Shown here one piece after another: positions 43,120 to 52,362 of a stretch of DNA of 64,000 bases. Position 1 is the first letter of the stretch. Every line of letters begins with the position of its first letter. The DNA lies in contig OZ029921.1 of assembly GCA_964023275.1 (NCBI GenBank), positions 2,028,159 through 2,092,158 on the forward strand, written 5' to 3'. The stretch comes from Norana najaformis (taxonomy: Eukaryota > Annelida > Clitellata > Crassiclitellata > Hormogastridae). The position numbers and the translations under genes were made by a program. The notes below the pieces were generated by a model. It ran no database searches. It was given only the letters and a program-made list of their open reading frames with translations, and had not been told where the DNA came from.

Positions 43120-43450
43120 CTCTGGGACGCGATGGTGAAGTGGTATGGTCGGTGCTGCGTAATCGGAGCGTCGCGGGTTCGAATCTGCCTCAATCCACTG
43201 GGTAGCGACCTTGGACTAATTGCTCAATCCACTGGGTAGCGACCTTGGACTAATTGCTCACCTACAGTTGTCTGTGAGGAAGGCAACGGGAAACCAACTC
43301 ACTCATCTCATCTATGGGTGGCATAAAGCCAATGGACCTGCCTTCGGGCAGAGAATTCATCTTCATCATTCTGTTTTTATTCAATTCTATTCATTTCTAT
43401 TCCATTCTAATTTATACCATTCTATTGTATTCTGTTCCATTGAGCCAACA
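43120..43450 (+). mobile_element. tRNA-derived SINE with internal 34-bp duplication
   Basis: A box near 'GTGGTATGGTCGGTGCTGCG', B box 'GCGGGTTCGAATCTG'. The body includes a 34-bp segment (CAATCCACTGGGTAGCGACC...) repeated exactly at 43191 and 43225, then GTGAGGAAGGCAACGGGAAA and an ATTCT-rich tail. Confidence 0.7.
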
Positions 43451-43489
43451 TATCTTTAACTCAGCCGACCTATATCTGTTCTCTGCTCA

Positions 43490-43728
43490 ATCGTCGCACC
43501 AACAAATATTGCACTCGATCAGTGGACACTATGATTGTTCTTTTCCCTCGGAACAGAACGGTGTTGGGTTCTAGAGGGTACTCGGTTGCTGGTCCACGGC
43601 TTTGGAATTCGCTGACAAGTTCGATTCATTCTGTCAGTTCTGTGATGTCATTCAAGTCTAAACTTAAGATTCATCTGTTTCAACTTGCTTAACAACCGTA
43701 GCCTGGCTTCTAGTTTCTCCGACCTATA
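43490..43728 (+). mobile_element. LINE 3' end, 5' piece, split by a MITE
   Basis: RT C-terminal remnant with LWNSL- and SFKSKLKIHLFQLA-like frames (43595-43690). The 3' tail is interrupted at 43729 by the MITE and resumes at 44012 with a family B tail ending in 'TTAGATTAGATTCC'. Confidence 0.75.
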
Positions 43729-43736
43729 GGAATTCG

Positions 43737-44003
43737 CAGTGCTTTTTTCAGATGGAACGCTCCGGAACAGCGTTCCGGCACCTTTTTCGGCTATTAAAAA
43801 ATAATTTAGTTTTTAATAAAAAAATTGTGTTACAGAGTTATTTTCATTATGTAATATAATGTAACTTATTTTAATTCAATCTCAGTGTTTACAACTTTAC
43901 ACTGTTTTCAGTGTTTATTGACTGATAAAAATAATGAAATTTTAACACAAAATTCCATAACTGTTCAGTTCCGGAACCTTTTTTTTCTAGAAAAAAAGCA
44001 ATG
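43737..44003 (+). mobile_element. hAT-like MITE copy 2 with perfect 8-bp target duplication
   Basis: A 267-bp element. It starts CAGTGCTTTTTTCAGATGG and ends CTAGAAAAAAAGCAATG, so the termini are inverted repeats beginning CA(G/T)TGC. The flanks are GGAATTCG at 43729-43736 and again at 44004-44011. An 8-bp target-site duplication and CAGTG-type ends are the hallmark of hAT transposons. Inner GGAACGCTCCGGAACAGCG and GTTCCGGAACC motifs form subterminal palindromes. It has no coding capacity. Confidence 0.92.
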
Positions 44004-44011
44004 GGAATTCG

Positions 44012-44140
44012 ACTTGGCTTCTCCAAAGGATTATGATTTTGACTACGATTTCACTCGAAGAGACCATCGATTGATGCCTTGTGCATCATGATAACGGCGC
44101 TACAGGAGTCATTAGATTAGATTCCATTCTATTCTTTTCT
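44012..44140 (+). mobile_element. LINE family B 3' tail, continuation after the MITE
   Basis: 'CATCGATTGATGCCTTGTGC', 'ATGATAACGGCGCTACAGG' and 'GTCATTAGATTAGATTCC'. It completes the element begun at 43490. Confidence 0.75.
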
Positions 44141-44995
44141 AGATATATGTCTAATCCAGTCCTGTCTGGTATGATCTGGTTTCGTCTGGTTTCGTCGGTC
44201 TGTTTTGACCCGGTCTTGTCACAAGAGCCATTTAACGATCAGTTAACGACCGATTTATGATACACTTCTTCAGCAACACTCATCATGGTTTGCTATGTAA
44301 ACAAACTCACAGAATAGCGCACAGGAAATGCGTTGTCTTTCTCATGCACTGCAACGAAATGTAATACGATGCAATGTGCTGTAATGTAATGTATGGTTTA
44401 TGATTAAACGCCCTTAGAGTAGCGCAGCATAAGCGCCCGCTTTTTCCACGTAATCGAACATAATCAGACGTTTATTTAGAGCATTGTTTGCCTGGGTTTT
44501 GATACAATAGACATTGTGTGCCCTGATGTTGTAAAACATTAATTAAGCGCAAGAATAGATGCATCTGGGTTCCCGGAAGCAGCACAATGCGCTAAATAAA
44601 CATTGTAAATTTTATATTACAGTTACAATCCCAACATGAATAATTTCTAATTAAGCCTGCGCTAAACTCGTATCATTTCTGAGAAAATCTTAATTCGGGT
44701 AAACGCGTAGGGTTAGTAATTATCTAGACCACGCGATGTTTTGACAGCATTCACGCTAGTCTCCTACGTAAGCGCAAACAATGGCGTGATCAAAACTAAT
44801 CTAATCTCCTAGTCTCGTGTAAACTAATCGCTTCTGTGGCGCCAAACTTCGGGGATCAAACAAACGGCCGTTGTTTGGTTTGGCTACTGTTTCAACTGCT
44901 CGCAGCGATCAGTTGTTTCGGCAAATTGATTATTGCTTAGCGATGATTATTATCAGCGCTTGATCGACGCCATGTGCTTAGCTAGGGACAGTTTA
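44141..44995. other. USP intron 3, no gene seen
   Basis: Unique-looking AT-rich sequence with no recognisable domain or splice structure. Confidence 0.4.
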
Positions 44996-44999
44996 CATC

Positions 45000-45320
45000 C
45001 TGTACACACACACACGCACACACACACACTCTCTTACACACACACATACACACACAGGCACACACAGGCAAGCACACACACACACTGATTATATATTCCG
45101 GTATAGAAGCCGTTGGGGACGCGGAAGAAACCGTACGACGTCATAGTTGCAAAGTAGTGACATCTAGTGTTTTTTCTCCAGCTTTATCAAATGCACGTTC
45201 TTTTTCTTGTGTCTCAGACAGACAGACAGACACACAGACAGACACACAGACAGACACACAGACAGACACACAGACAGACACACATATACACAGACACACA
45301 GACATACAGACAGACTAAGG
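45000..45320. repeat. (CA)n and (ACAG)n microsatellites
   Basis: ACACACAC runs at 45003-45085; CAGACAGACACACAGACAGA at 45217-45315. Confidence 0.95.
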
Positions 45321-45609
45321 CAGAGAAGAAATCCCAATTCTTTCATCGAAAGGGAATCACACTAAAACGTGTTTTCTCCCTCGGGGAAAATCTGACCCCT
45401 TCACATCCTACCTGACGAAGAATCCGAGACACCGCTGCAGTCGGTGGCATCTTTTATGTCTCATTCCAGTCGCTGGCATCGCGAAGTCTGGCTTCGTTGC
45501 CAGTGGCAGCGTCGCAGTTTGCCATTTGATGTGTCTCCCGTTAGATGTTGAATCGGCCACTGAATAGTCGTTTGACATCCACCGATGTTGTTTTCCAGCT
45601 GACGTCAAC

Positions 45610-45866
45610 GGATATTCGATTCCACAAAGCGATCATCTACCGCAAAACATATCTTATTTTTAATGGAAGGATGGATGGAAGAATTAAAAGAATTATGACA
45701 GCAGAAGTCTGCGGACTCCGCAGTCGGGGACGACAAAAAAAGAGATGGGGAGACATGATTCAGCAAGACCTAAAGCTTCTCAGACTGAAGGAAGAAGATA
45801 CTGGAGATAGAAAGAAATGGAAAAGAAGGATTCATGTGGCTGACCCCTCCCCTAGAAGGGATTAAT
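45610..45866 (+). mobile_element. LINE C-terminal remnant (GR...RW type)
   Basis: The frame contains RTYLIFNGRMDGRIKR-like sequence, CGLRSRGRQKKRWGDMIQQD and DRKKWKRRIHVADPSPRRD before TAA. This is the end of an RT-like protein such as occurs in RTE-clade elements. It lies about 350 bp upstream of USP exon 4 in the same orientation. Confidence 0.75.
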
Positions 45867-46057
45867 TCCAGCCAGAAGAAAGAAGAAGGAAGGGTGGATG
45901 GAAGGAAGGAAGCCAATGAACAGTTGGGATTTCTTCTCTTCCTTAGTCTGTCTGTCTGTCTGCCTGTCTGTCTGACGGATGCAGGGAGGGAGAGAGATAG
46001 ATAGATTGAGAAGCAGGGATCCATCTATCGATTGAGCCATTCTTTCCATGATGTGCA

Positions 46058-46170
46058 GCATGATGATGATGGCGACGATGAAAGGAAGGATGATGATGAC
46101 GGTGGTGGTGATGATGATGATGGTGGTGATGATGACGACGACGATGATGATGATGAAGATGATGATTCAA
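46058..46170. repeat. (GAT)n / (GGT)n microsatellite
   Basis: GATGATGATGGCGACGATG-type repeats, ending about 45 bp before the USP exon 4 acceptor. Confidence 0.93.
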
Positions 46171-46214
46171 TCGATGTCTTCTCCACCATAATCCGCACGT
46201 TTCTTCCCTTCCAG

Positions 46215-46412
46215 CTGCCTGGAAAGATCCGGACGGAAAGTGGCAAGCCGGGTGACGTCATCATCCAGACGGCATGCCAGGAGAAGGCGGGTCTTATCGT
46301 CATAGGGTCACGGGGTCAGAGGAAACTGAAACGGACGATATCAGGAAGTGTCAGCGACTACGTTCTTCATCACTCCAAGTGCCCCGTTGTCATCTGCGCA
46401 CAAAGGGATTGA
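46215..46412 (+). CDS. Universal stress protein, exon 4 (ATP-binding end)
   Basis: Last exon, acceptor 'TTTCTTCCCTTCCAG', 66 codons to TGA at 46410-46412. It encodes residues 87-151: GKIRTESGKPGDVI, the strand GLIVIGSRG, and the family nucleotide-binding motif G-x2-G-x9-G-S (G117, G120, G130, S131) followed by VSDYVLHHSKCPVVIC, the final strand. The motif is complete, so the protein should belong to the ATP-binding (MJ0577-like) class. The frame continues in phase from exon 3. The coding end is followed at once by an ACAACAGA minisatellite that would form the start of the 3' untranslated region. Confidence 0.92.
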   Translation: MPGKIRTESGKPGDVIIQTACQEKAGLIVIGSRGQRKLKRTISGSVSDYVLHHSKCPVVICAQRD

Positions 46413-46770
46413 CAACAGACAACTACGGACAACAGACAACGGACAACAGACAACGGACAACAGAGAACTGACAGAAGAGAATTAACAACAGATAATCACA
46501 ACAGAGGCCTGACAGTAATAATCGACAATTTATAATTGACAACATATTGACCAGACAGAATTGTCAGTGGATAAATGACAACAGATAATTGACAACAGAT
46601 AATTGACAACAGATAACTGACAACAAGTAATTGACAACAGGTAATTGACAACAAAGAAGTGACAACAGATAATTGACAACATAGAAGTGATATTAAATAA
46701 TCGACAACATGGAAGTGATAACAGATAATTGACAACATAGAAGTGACAACAGAGTATTTACAAAAAGAAT
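46413..46770. repeat. ~10-15-bp ACAACAGATAATTG minisatellite behind the USP stop
   Basis: First ACAACAGACAACGG units (46413-46475), then units of about 14-15 bp built on AATTGACAACAGAT (46500-46760). It begins at the stop codon. Confidence 0.93.
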
Positions 46771-47195
46771 TTCCTAGTAGAACAACAGACGCCTCTGCGA
46801 TGCAACCAACTAACTAATGACGTGCTACTAGCTACTAGCAATTTGCGATTAGCTATAAGCGAAAACGATGATGCTATGCTAGCAAATGACTTGCAGCTAA
46901 CAGATGAACGTTAAGTTAGCCAAACTACGTTTTAACTCGTAGTTAGTAGCCTCTATTCACATTTTAGTAACCTAAAAAATTAACTGCTACGTTAATGGAT
47001 AACTGTTAGAAGATTACTCATAGCTGTGGTTATACTGGTTATAACTTATAACTAGTTAATATCGTTAACTAAATATGTTCTGTTTCATACTAATGCACTG
47101 AAAGTAATGTCTAGTACCACCAGAAACCAAGTAGGCCAGCTATAGAATATCATTTTCCAGTTTTCTAGTAATAAATTAAACTAACTTTAATCTAA
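46771..47195. other. No gene seen
   Basis: AT-rich with repeated AGCTA/TTAGC and GTTAACT words. 'AGTAATAAATTAAAC' at 47166 is a possible poly(A) context for the USP gene, unproven. Confidence 0.3.
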
Positions 47196-47405
47196 AAAGT
47201 AGGACAAGGAACATTTATATAGCGCATTTAAGAAATCGTCAGAGGCGCTTCTCTATAGGAGCTTGGAAACAATGTGCTCGGGAGGTGGGGTTCGAGTCTC
47301 CATTGAAACGGTTACTGTGTAGGGACCTTTAAGGAAGTCCTTCACGAACAACTGCTCGGCGCCATTGATTGATTCTTTGTCGTTGCATGGTAGCGCTTTG
47401 TGAAT
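47196..47405 (+). mobile_element. tRNA-derived SINE, 23752 family
   Basis: B box 'GGGGTTCGAGTCTCC', body 'GTTACTGTGTAGGGACC', 'GTCCTTCACGAACAACTGCTC', tail 'GGTAGCGCTTTGTGAATG'. It matches the 23752 copy after the B box and is preceded by 'TTTATATAGCGCATTT'. Confidence 0.7.
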
Positions 47406-47630
47406 GAATGAATAAAATGAATGGATGAATTGTGGATGGATGGACGAATGAATGGGATGACAGATGAATGAATAAATTAATAAATTAATGAATGAGTGAA
47501 TGGATGGATGAATAAGTGATTGAATGAACTGATGCATGGATGAACGGATAAATGAATAATGACAGAATGGATGAGTGAGTGAATGGATGGCTGGTTGAAT
47601 GAATGAAGGAAGGAATGGCTGAACACAATA
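47400..47630. repeat. (GAAT)n / (GGAT)n microsatellite
   Basis: GAATGAATGAATAAAATGAATGG-type repeats at the SINE tail. Confidence 0.9.
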
Positions 47631-47829
47631 GATAGACAAATATCGTTCAAATCATGGATCATAAGCGAAAATATCAAAAGAACAACTAATTGCGATTTAC
47701 CTCGACCATGAATTGCAATTAACGAATTTATTAATCAGTAACAAGTCACCAAAGAAAACCGATTCCATTGTAATTGGAGAGGAAAACGGATTGGCTAAAA
47801 GCAAAGCATAGCCGAAGACATCTTTGATG

Positions 47830-48005
47830 TTTTCTGGTAAAAAGGCGGCTGATTGGTAATACGTTCGTCTTTCACCTCTGCATCTGCGGTTCAAATCCCA
47901 GAGCTTCAGGCGAAATGACATCCAAGAAATGTCACAGCTTTACGTTACACAAAACTGTAATTGTATAAAGTATTATGGTGATCAACAAAAATCTGAATCT
48001 GAATC
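47830..48005 (+). mobile_element. tRNA-like SINE
   Basis: 'GGCTGATTGGTAATACG' and B box 'CGGTTCAAATCCC'. Its 3' end 'GTATAAAGTATTATGGTGATC', 'AAATCTGAATCTGAATCC' is repeat-tail-like. Confidence 0.45.
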
Positions 48006-48760
48006 CAAGTTGATGGACCAACCATAGGGAAGTTTCTATACCGTGCTGTATAATGTTGAATTGTTATTAATTAGATACCTTAAATTACGTTAAGTTATAT
48101 TACTATACAAGCCTTGTAATCAGTAAAGGAGGTCATCCGATTGTTGACTTTCTCGCTGTCTTGTAAGCGCTTCAGCCAAATGATCGTTCAACACGAGGAC
48201 CACTCCTCTGAGGACTGTGTCGGTAGGGCGCACGATAAATGAGCGATAGACACGTTACGTTACATCAAGCGTCGGCCCATCCTTCTGGAACTGCCTTGAC
48301 CACTTGATAACGAGTCCGTTCCGCTCGACTGAATTCGGGCAACACTTTCAGCTTATCTTATTTAAGTCTAGATATTATATATATATGTGTGTGTGGCTGT
48401 CTATACTCGAAATTGTATGTATATATAAGAAATCGTGAATATATACGTGTGTATTGATATGTATAAATATATATTTCTACACAGAGATAGAACTTTTGTA
48501 GAAAGTATGCTACATATTCATGCATCTGTTTAAAAACATGCATGAAGACCGCCTATGATTAATGTCTCTTGTAGAGGCGCTATACAAATTTCCGTCGGGA
48601 AGAGGTTTAGCTTTTCCTGGGTTTTTTGTAGCTTTCTCGTGCTGATGTTTCTGGCTCCGGTGAGCCGGGTCCTTTCGTCGTGGATGAGGCGAGGAAACGC
48701 AAGGCGAAGTACATCGTGACTGGAAGACGCGACATAGGACCGGTCCATAGCATGTTGTTA
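48006..48760. other. No gene seen
   Basis: Contains TATATATATGTGTGTG at 48374-48392 and a 'GAGGCGCTATACAAATTTC' SINE-type tail at 48573. Open frames overlap repeats. Confidence 0.4.
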
Positions 48761-49266
48761 GGGGTCGTCCATAAAGCACGTCCGCAAAAAATGACCTACT
48801 TTGGACCCCTCCTTCCCCCTTGTCCGCATCTGTCCGCATTTGGCCTCCCCTCCCCCCTTTGCAAACGTCCGCACCCCAAAGCCAGTAAACAATGAAGACC
48901 AGCATCGTGAAAAATGTCATTAATAAAATACTCTTTCCATCTTATTTAAAAGAACCTCACAATGGCACCATACATGGCAGATCTAAATAGATGCGACTTA
49001 AGATAGGTTGAAAATCTGAAATGTTTTTTTTAGCTGTCTGCAACAGAACAGTGCTATTGATGAGCCAGTGCAGTGCAGAGTGTCTGCCATTTGACTGAAG
49101 TTGGTGTTTAAAGCATGGGTTGCATTTAAAGCTATGTATATGTACCAAAGTTATATGCGGACGTCCGCTTTGGCCATAACCCTCCCTCCCCTTGTCCGCA
49201 ATTGTCCGCATCTGCATGACCCCTCCCTCCCTCCCTCTATGAGGACGTCCTTTATGGACGACCCCT
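48761..49266. mobile_element. ~506-bp foldback / MITE-like element
   Basis: Terminal inverted repeats: GGGGTCGTCCATAAAGCACG at 48761 and its counterpart CGTCCTTTATGGACGACCCC ending at 49265. Subterminal CCCTCC..CTTGTCCGCA.TGTCCGCAT blocks occur near both ends (48806-48880 and 49160-49245). No coding sequence. Fragments of the same end lie at 20500-20590. A target-site duplication is not clear, so the superfamily is not assigned. Confidence 0.75.
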
Positions 49267-49574
49267 TGGGCAGTATTAGCAGCTGCATAACCCACACTGC
49301 ACTCTTGCCAACTGGAGGCAGAAGCCGGAGATCTGAAGTTTAAGGAGACAAGTCGAAGCAGGGACCGAGCTGCGAGGTTTCCTGCTTGTACTCGGAATCT
49401 TTAGCACCTGGGAGATGTTTTTTGAATTTTTTTGTTACGATAAATGCAAATAATTATTATTCATAGACGTTAGAGCCTGATGGCCGTGTAATATTGTATG
49501 GTGGATTGCGTTCAAGTGTTGCTTTGTGTCTGTTTGGCGTTGTTAAGAGATAATGAATTAAATCGATTTGTCTC

Positions 49575-50060
49575 GCTCACTCACTCATTCACTCACTCAG
49601 TCACTCACTCACTCTCACTCAGTCACTGTCACTCACTCACTCACACAGTCAGTCAGTCAGTCACTCACTCACTCTGTCACTCACTCACTCAGTCACTGTC
49701 ACTCAGTCACTCACTCAGTCAGTCACTCACCCAGTCACTCACAGTCACTCACTCACTCAGTCACAGTCACTCACACAGTCACTCACTCACTCAGTCACAG
49801 TCACTCACACAGTCACTCACTCACTCAGTCACTGTCACTCACACAGCCACTCAGTCACTGTCACTCAGTCACTCACAAACTCATTCACCCACTCACTCAC
49901 CCACTCACTCACTTACTTAATCACTCACTCACAAACTCATTCACTCACTCACTCACTCACCCACTCACTCACTTACTTAATCACTCACTCACAAACTCAT
50001 TCACTCGCTCACTCGTTCCCATCTCACTCACTCGCATCTCGCTCGCTCACTCACTACCGC
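49575..50060. repeat. (TCAC)n / (TCAG)n microsatellite
   Basis: CACTCACTCAGTCACTGTCAC-type repeats; a complete 57-bp segment is duplicated near 49880-49995. It ends about 30 bp beyond the stop codon of the fucosyltransferase gene, so it would lie in that transcript's 3' region. Confidence 0.95.
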
Positions 50061-50088
50061 CACGACTAGTCAACGTGGAATGCAACCA

Positions 50089-50500
50089 TCATTTGACCAT
50101 AGTTAACAGGATTTTCACGAGATCCTTGGTGAAGCTTGTCTCTGGATTTCCCTTCTTCCAAGTCCTCCACGCCTGTCGTCCATCCTGAAACCTCGAACAG
50201 GCCGACCTCGTCCACTCCTCGAAGTCCTTGTACCAGGTAACATAGTTGACATCGTCCTTGAGATGGAGCAGCCCACACAACCGACACCAGTACCTCGTGT
50301 CGAGTATGTCCAAGTACCGGAAGTGGCCCTTGTAGCGGAAGTACTCGTTGTAGAGGGTGTCGTTGGCGTCGAGCTGGTTGAGGTATTCGGCGAGATGTCG
50401 AGGGCTGCGGAAGTCATCGACGTTGATGTAGGACCCAGGAGGAGCGGCGAAGGCGTAGTCTTCTGCTCTGGCTCCCATGACGACGGGTATGACGTCGTTT
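50089..50500 (-). CDS. Alpha-1,3-fucosyltransferase (GT10), exon 2
   Basis: Second and last exon of a minus-strand gene. The acceptor 'CTGTTTCCTTAG' lies above 50500. The exon completes a Gln codon split after CA in exon 1 and reads [10 protein letters not shown], then [14 protein letters not shown], the conserved C-terminal GT10 segment that contributes to the donor-binding lobe. It then reads [16 protein letters not shown] and a Cys/Trp-containing tail to TGA at 50091-50089 (residues 479-615). Exon 1 (1,436 nt) plus this exon (412 nt) gives exactly 616 codons. A frame continuing upstream of the acceptor to 50877 is intronic and repeat-derived. Confidence 0.9.
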
Positions 50501-50549
50501 CTAAGGAAACAGGCGTATACTATCTGTGTTATTTCACGGAATAACAGGT

Positions 50550-50715
50550 TGCCTGGATGGATGGGTGGGTGGGTGGATGGATGGTGGGTGGATGGATGGG
50601 TGGATAGATGGATGGGTGGGTGGATGGATGGTGGGTGGATGGATGAGTGGATAGATGGATGGGTGGGTGGATGGATAGGGGGATGGGGTGGATGGATGGA
50701 TGAGCGCTTGACTAA
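50550..50715. repeat. (GGAT)n / (GGGT)n microsatellite
   Basis: GGATGGGTGGGTGGATGG-type repeats in the fucosyltransferase intron, about 50 bp upstream of the exon 2 acceptor. Confidence 0.95.
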
Positions 50716-51039
50716 ATTATTAACTTGCTGGCTTACTGGAAGGATTGATGGATCGATGGGTGTCTGACGTTGACTGCCTGGTTTACTGGATGGATGGATG
50801 AATAATTGAATGAATGAATGAAAGAACAAATGAGTAAATTGCCTATCAACCGACCTACCGAACGAATCAACGAACAACCGGATTTATACAAGCTAGAAGA
50901 TAAAGCAAGACATTGTAAACCCTCTCAAACGTAAGGGTAACACTTTTAACCCTCTAGGAACAAACTCAGGTGACCCTCTTGTCTACGGAGCTTTCTCCAT
51001 GCAGTGTTTAACTCAAAACCACGTCATCCTTAATCTAAT

Positions 51040-51130
51040 TCAATCCAATCCAATCTAATCTAATCTAATGACTTCTAAAGCGTCGTTATCATAATGTACA
51101 AGGCATCAATCCGAATGATGGTCGCTTCAT
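51040..51130 (-). mobile_element. LINE family B 3' tail (minus)
   Basis: 'TCTAATCTAATCTAATGACTTC', 'GTCGTTATCATAATGTACAAGG' and 'CATCAATCC' are the reverse complement of the tail at 44067, in the intron. Confidence 0.6.
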
Positions 51131-51275
51131 GTGAAACGGTAGGAGCAAATCGTATTTCGCTGGAGAACACCGGTCGAAACCCAGTTGATCAAGGAAACTA
51201 GAAGCCAGACTGAGGTGAGTTAGCACGAGTTGAAACAGACGATTCTCACGTTTAGACCTGAATTACATCAAGGAA

Positions 51276-51535
51276 CGTAGTTGACATCGTCTCTGAGATG
51301 AAGCAGCCCGCACAAACAACACCAATACCTCGTGCTGAGCTAGTCCAAGTACCGGAAGTGATCCTTGTAGCGGAAGTACTCGTTGTAGAGGGTGTCGTCG
51401 ACGTCGAGCTGGTTGAGGTATTCGGCGAGATGTCGAGGGCTGCGGAAGTCATCGACGTTGATGTAGGATCCCGGAGGGGCAGCGAAGGCGTAGTCTTCTG
51501 CTCTGGCTCCCATGACGATGGGTACAAAGTCGTTT
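51276..51535 (-). pseudogene. Damaged duplicate of fucosyltransferase exon 2
   Basis: About 260 bp matching the first two thirds of exon 2 (50500 to about 50242), in the same orientation, between exons 1 and 2. The acceptor is kept ('GTCCTTTAG' before AAACGAC) and the frame runs through [13 protein letters not shown] and INVDDFRSP. An in-frame TAG at 51342-51340 replaces an Ile codon, and homology stops near 51276. If spliced to exon 1 it would give a truncated product lacking the end of the catalytic domain. It is probably a dead exon copy; the kept acceptor leaves alternative splicing possible. Confidence 0.85.
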
Positions 51536-51574
51536 CTAAAGGACTAGGCGAATACTATCTTCCAAAACCATTAC

Positions 51575-51765
51575 CGGCCCAAGTGTCCACCGCGCTGCCT
51601 TTTCCAATCCTTGACTGCATGGCCCTGTATGAATGCCCTAGAAACGGCGCTGAGCAATTGTGAGTGAAGGACATGCCAAGTTCCCTACACAATGACCGTT
51701 TCAGCACAGGCTTGAACCCGTACTCTCCACGACACAAGCCGAGCGGAACAGGGGCACTAGCTCTG
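51575..51765 (-). mobile_element. tRNA-derived SINE, 23752 family (minus)
   Basis: Reverse complement: B box-like 'GGGTTCAAGCCTG', body 'GTCATTGTGTAGGGAAC', 'GTCCTTCACTCACAATTGCTC'. It lies in the fucosyltransferase intron just behind the duplicated exon. Confidence 0.7.
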
Positions 51766-52017
51766 TCCCTGTAACAATAAGGCTAGAGGCCAGGGACGCA
51801 GAACAGCTGCCATCAAAGCAAACTATGAACACGTAGGACTAAAACTCGATTCACGCTTGAGTCGGCATCAGTTACACGCTTTGCTACACAAAGCCCGTTA
51901 ACAACACAAGATCCGTAATACAGCAGGAGAAACCAAAACAAATATTAAATACAGCGTCATGGAAACCTACTAAGCATACCTTAACGCATATCAATTAATG
52001 ACTCCAATTAAACATTT

Positions 52018-52285
52018 TCAAGGTGAGGTGAGGTGAGGTCTGGTAAGGTGAGGTTAGATGAAGCGAGGGAAAGTTAGATGAAGCAAGGTGAGGTACGGTA
52101 AGGCAAAGTGAAGCTGGGGTAGGCTGAGGCAATGTAAACTGGCACAAGGTGAGGCAAGGTGAGTTGATATTAGATGGTATTAAGCGAGATTAAATAAGGT
52201 AAGGTCAGGTAAGGTACGATTATGTGAGGTGAACTGAGGTTTGCCAAGGGAAGGTGAGTAGGATTAGATGAAGTAAAGTGTTACA
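52018..52285. repeat. GGTGA / GGTAA degenerate pentamer tract
   Basis: AGGTGAGGTGAGGTGAGG-type irregular repeats in the fucosyltransferase intron, close to the exon 1 donor. Confidence 0.85.
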
Positions 52286-52362
52286 TGTGCTAATAAGTTA
52301 ATAAGTGGATTCGTAAATATGCAGATTGGCTTTATGCAAATAAAAATCATATTTGAACTAAC

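Noticed and set aside
46032..46214. Asp-rich N-terminus of a longer frame ending in the USP C-terminus
   Set aside because: It is a translated GAT microsatellite; the pyrimidine tract and AG at 46214, plus the in-phase fit to exon 3, place the exon start at 46215.
49498..50188. 206-residue Ser/His-rich protein
   Set aside because: Translated TCAC microsatellite running into the antisense of fucosyltransferase exon 2.
50501..50877. N-terminal extension of the fucosyltransferase exon 2 frame
   Set aside because: The upstream part is a translated GGAT microsatellite in the intron; the acceptor at 50500 and in-phase joining to exon 1 explain the exon better.
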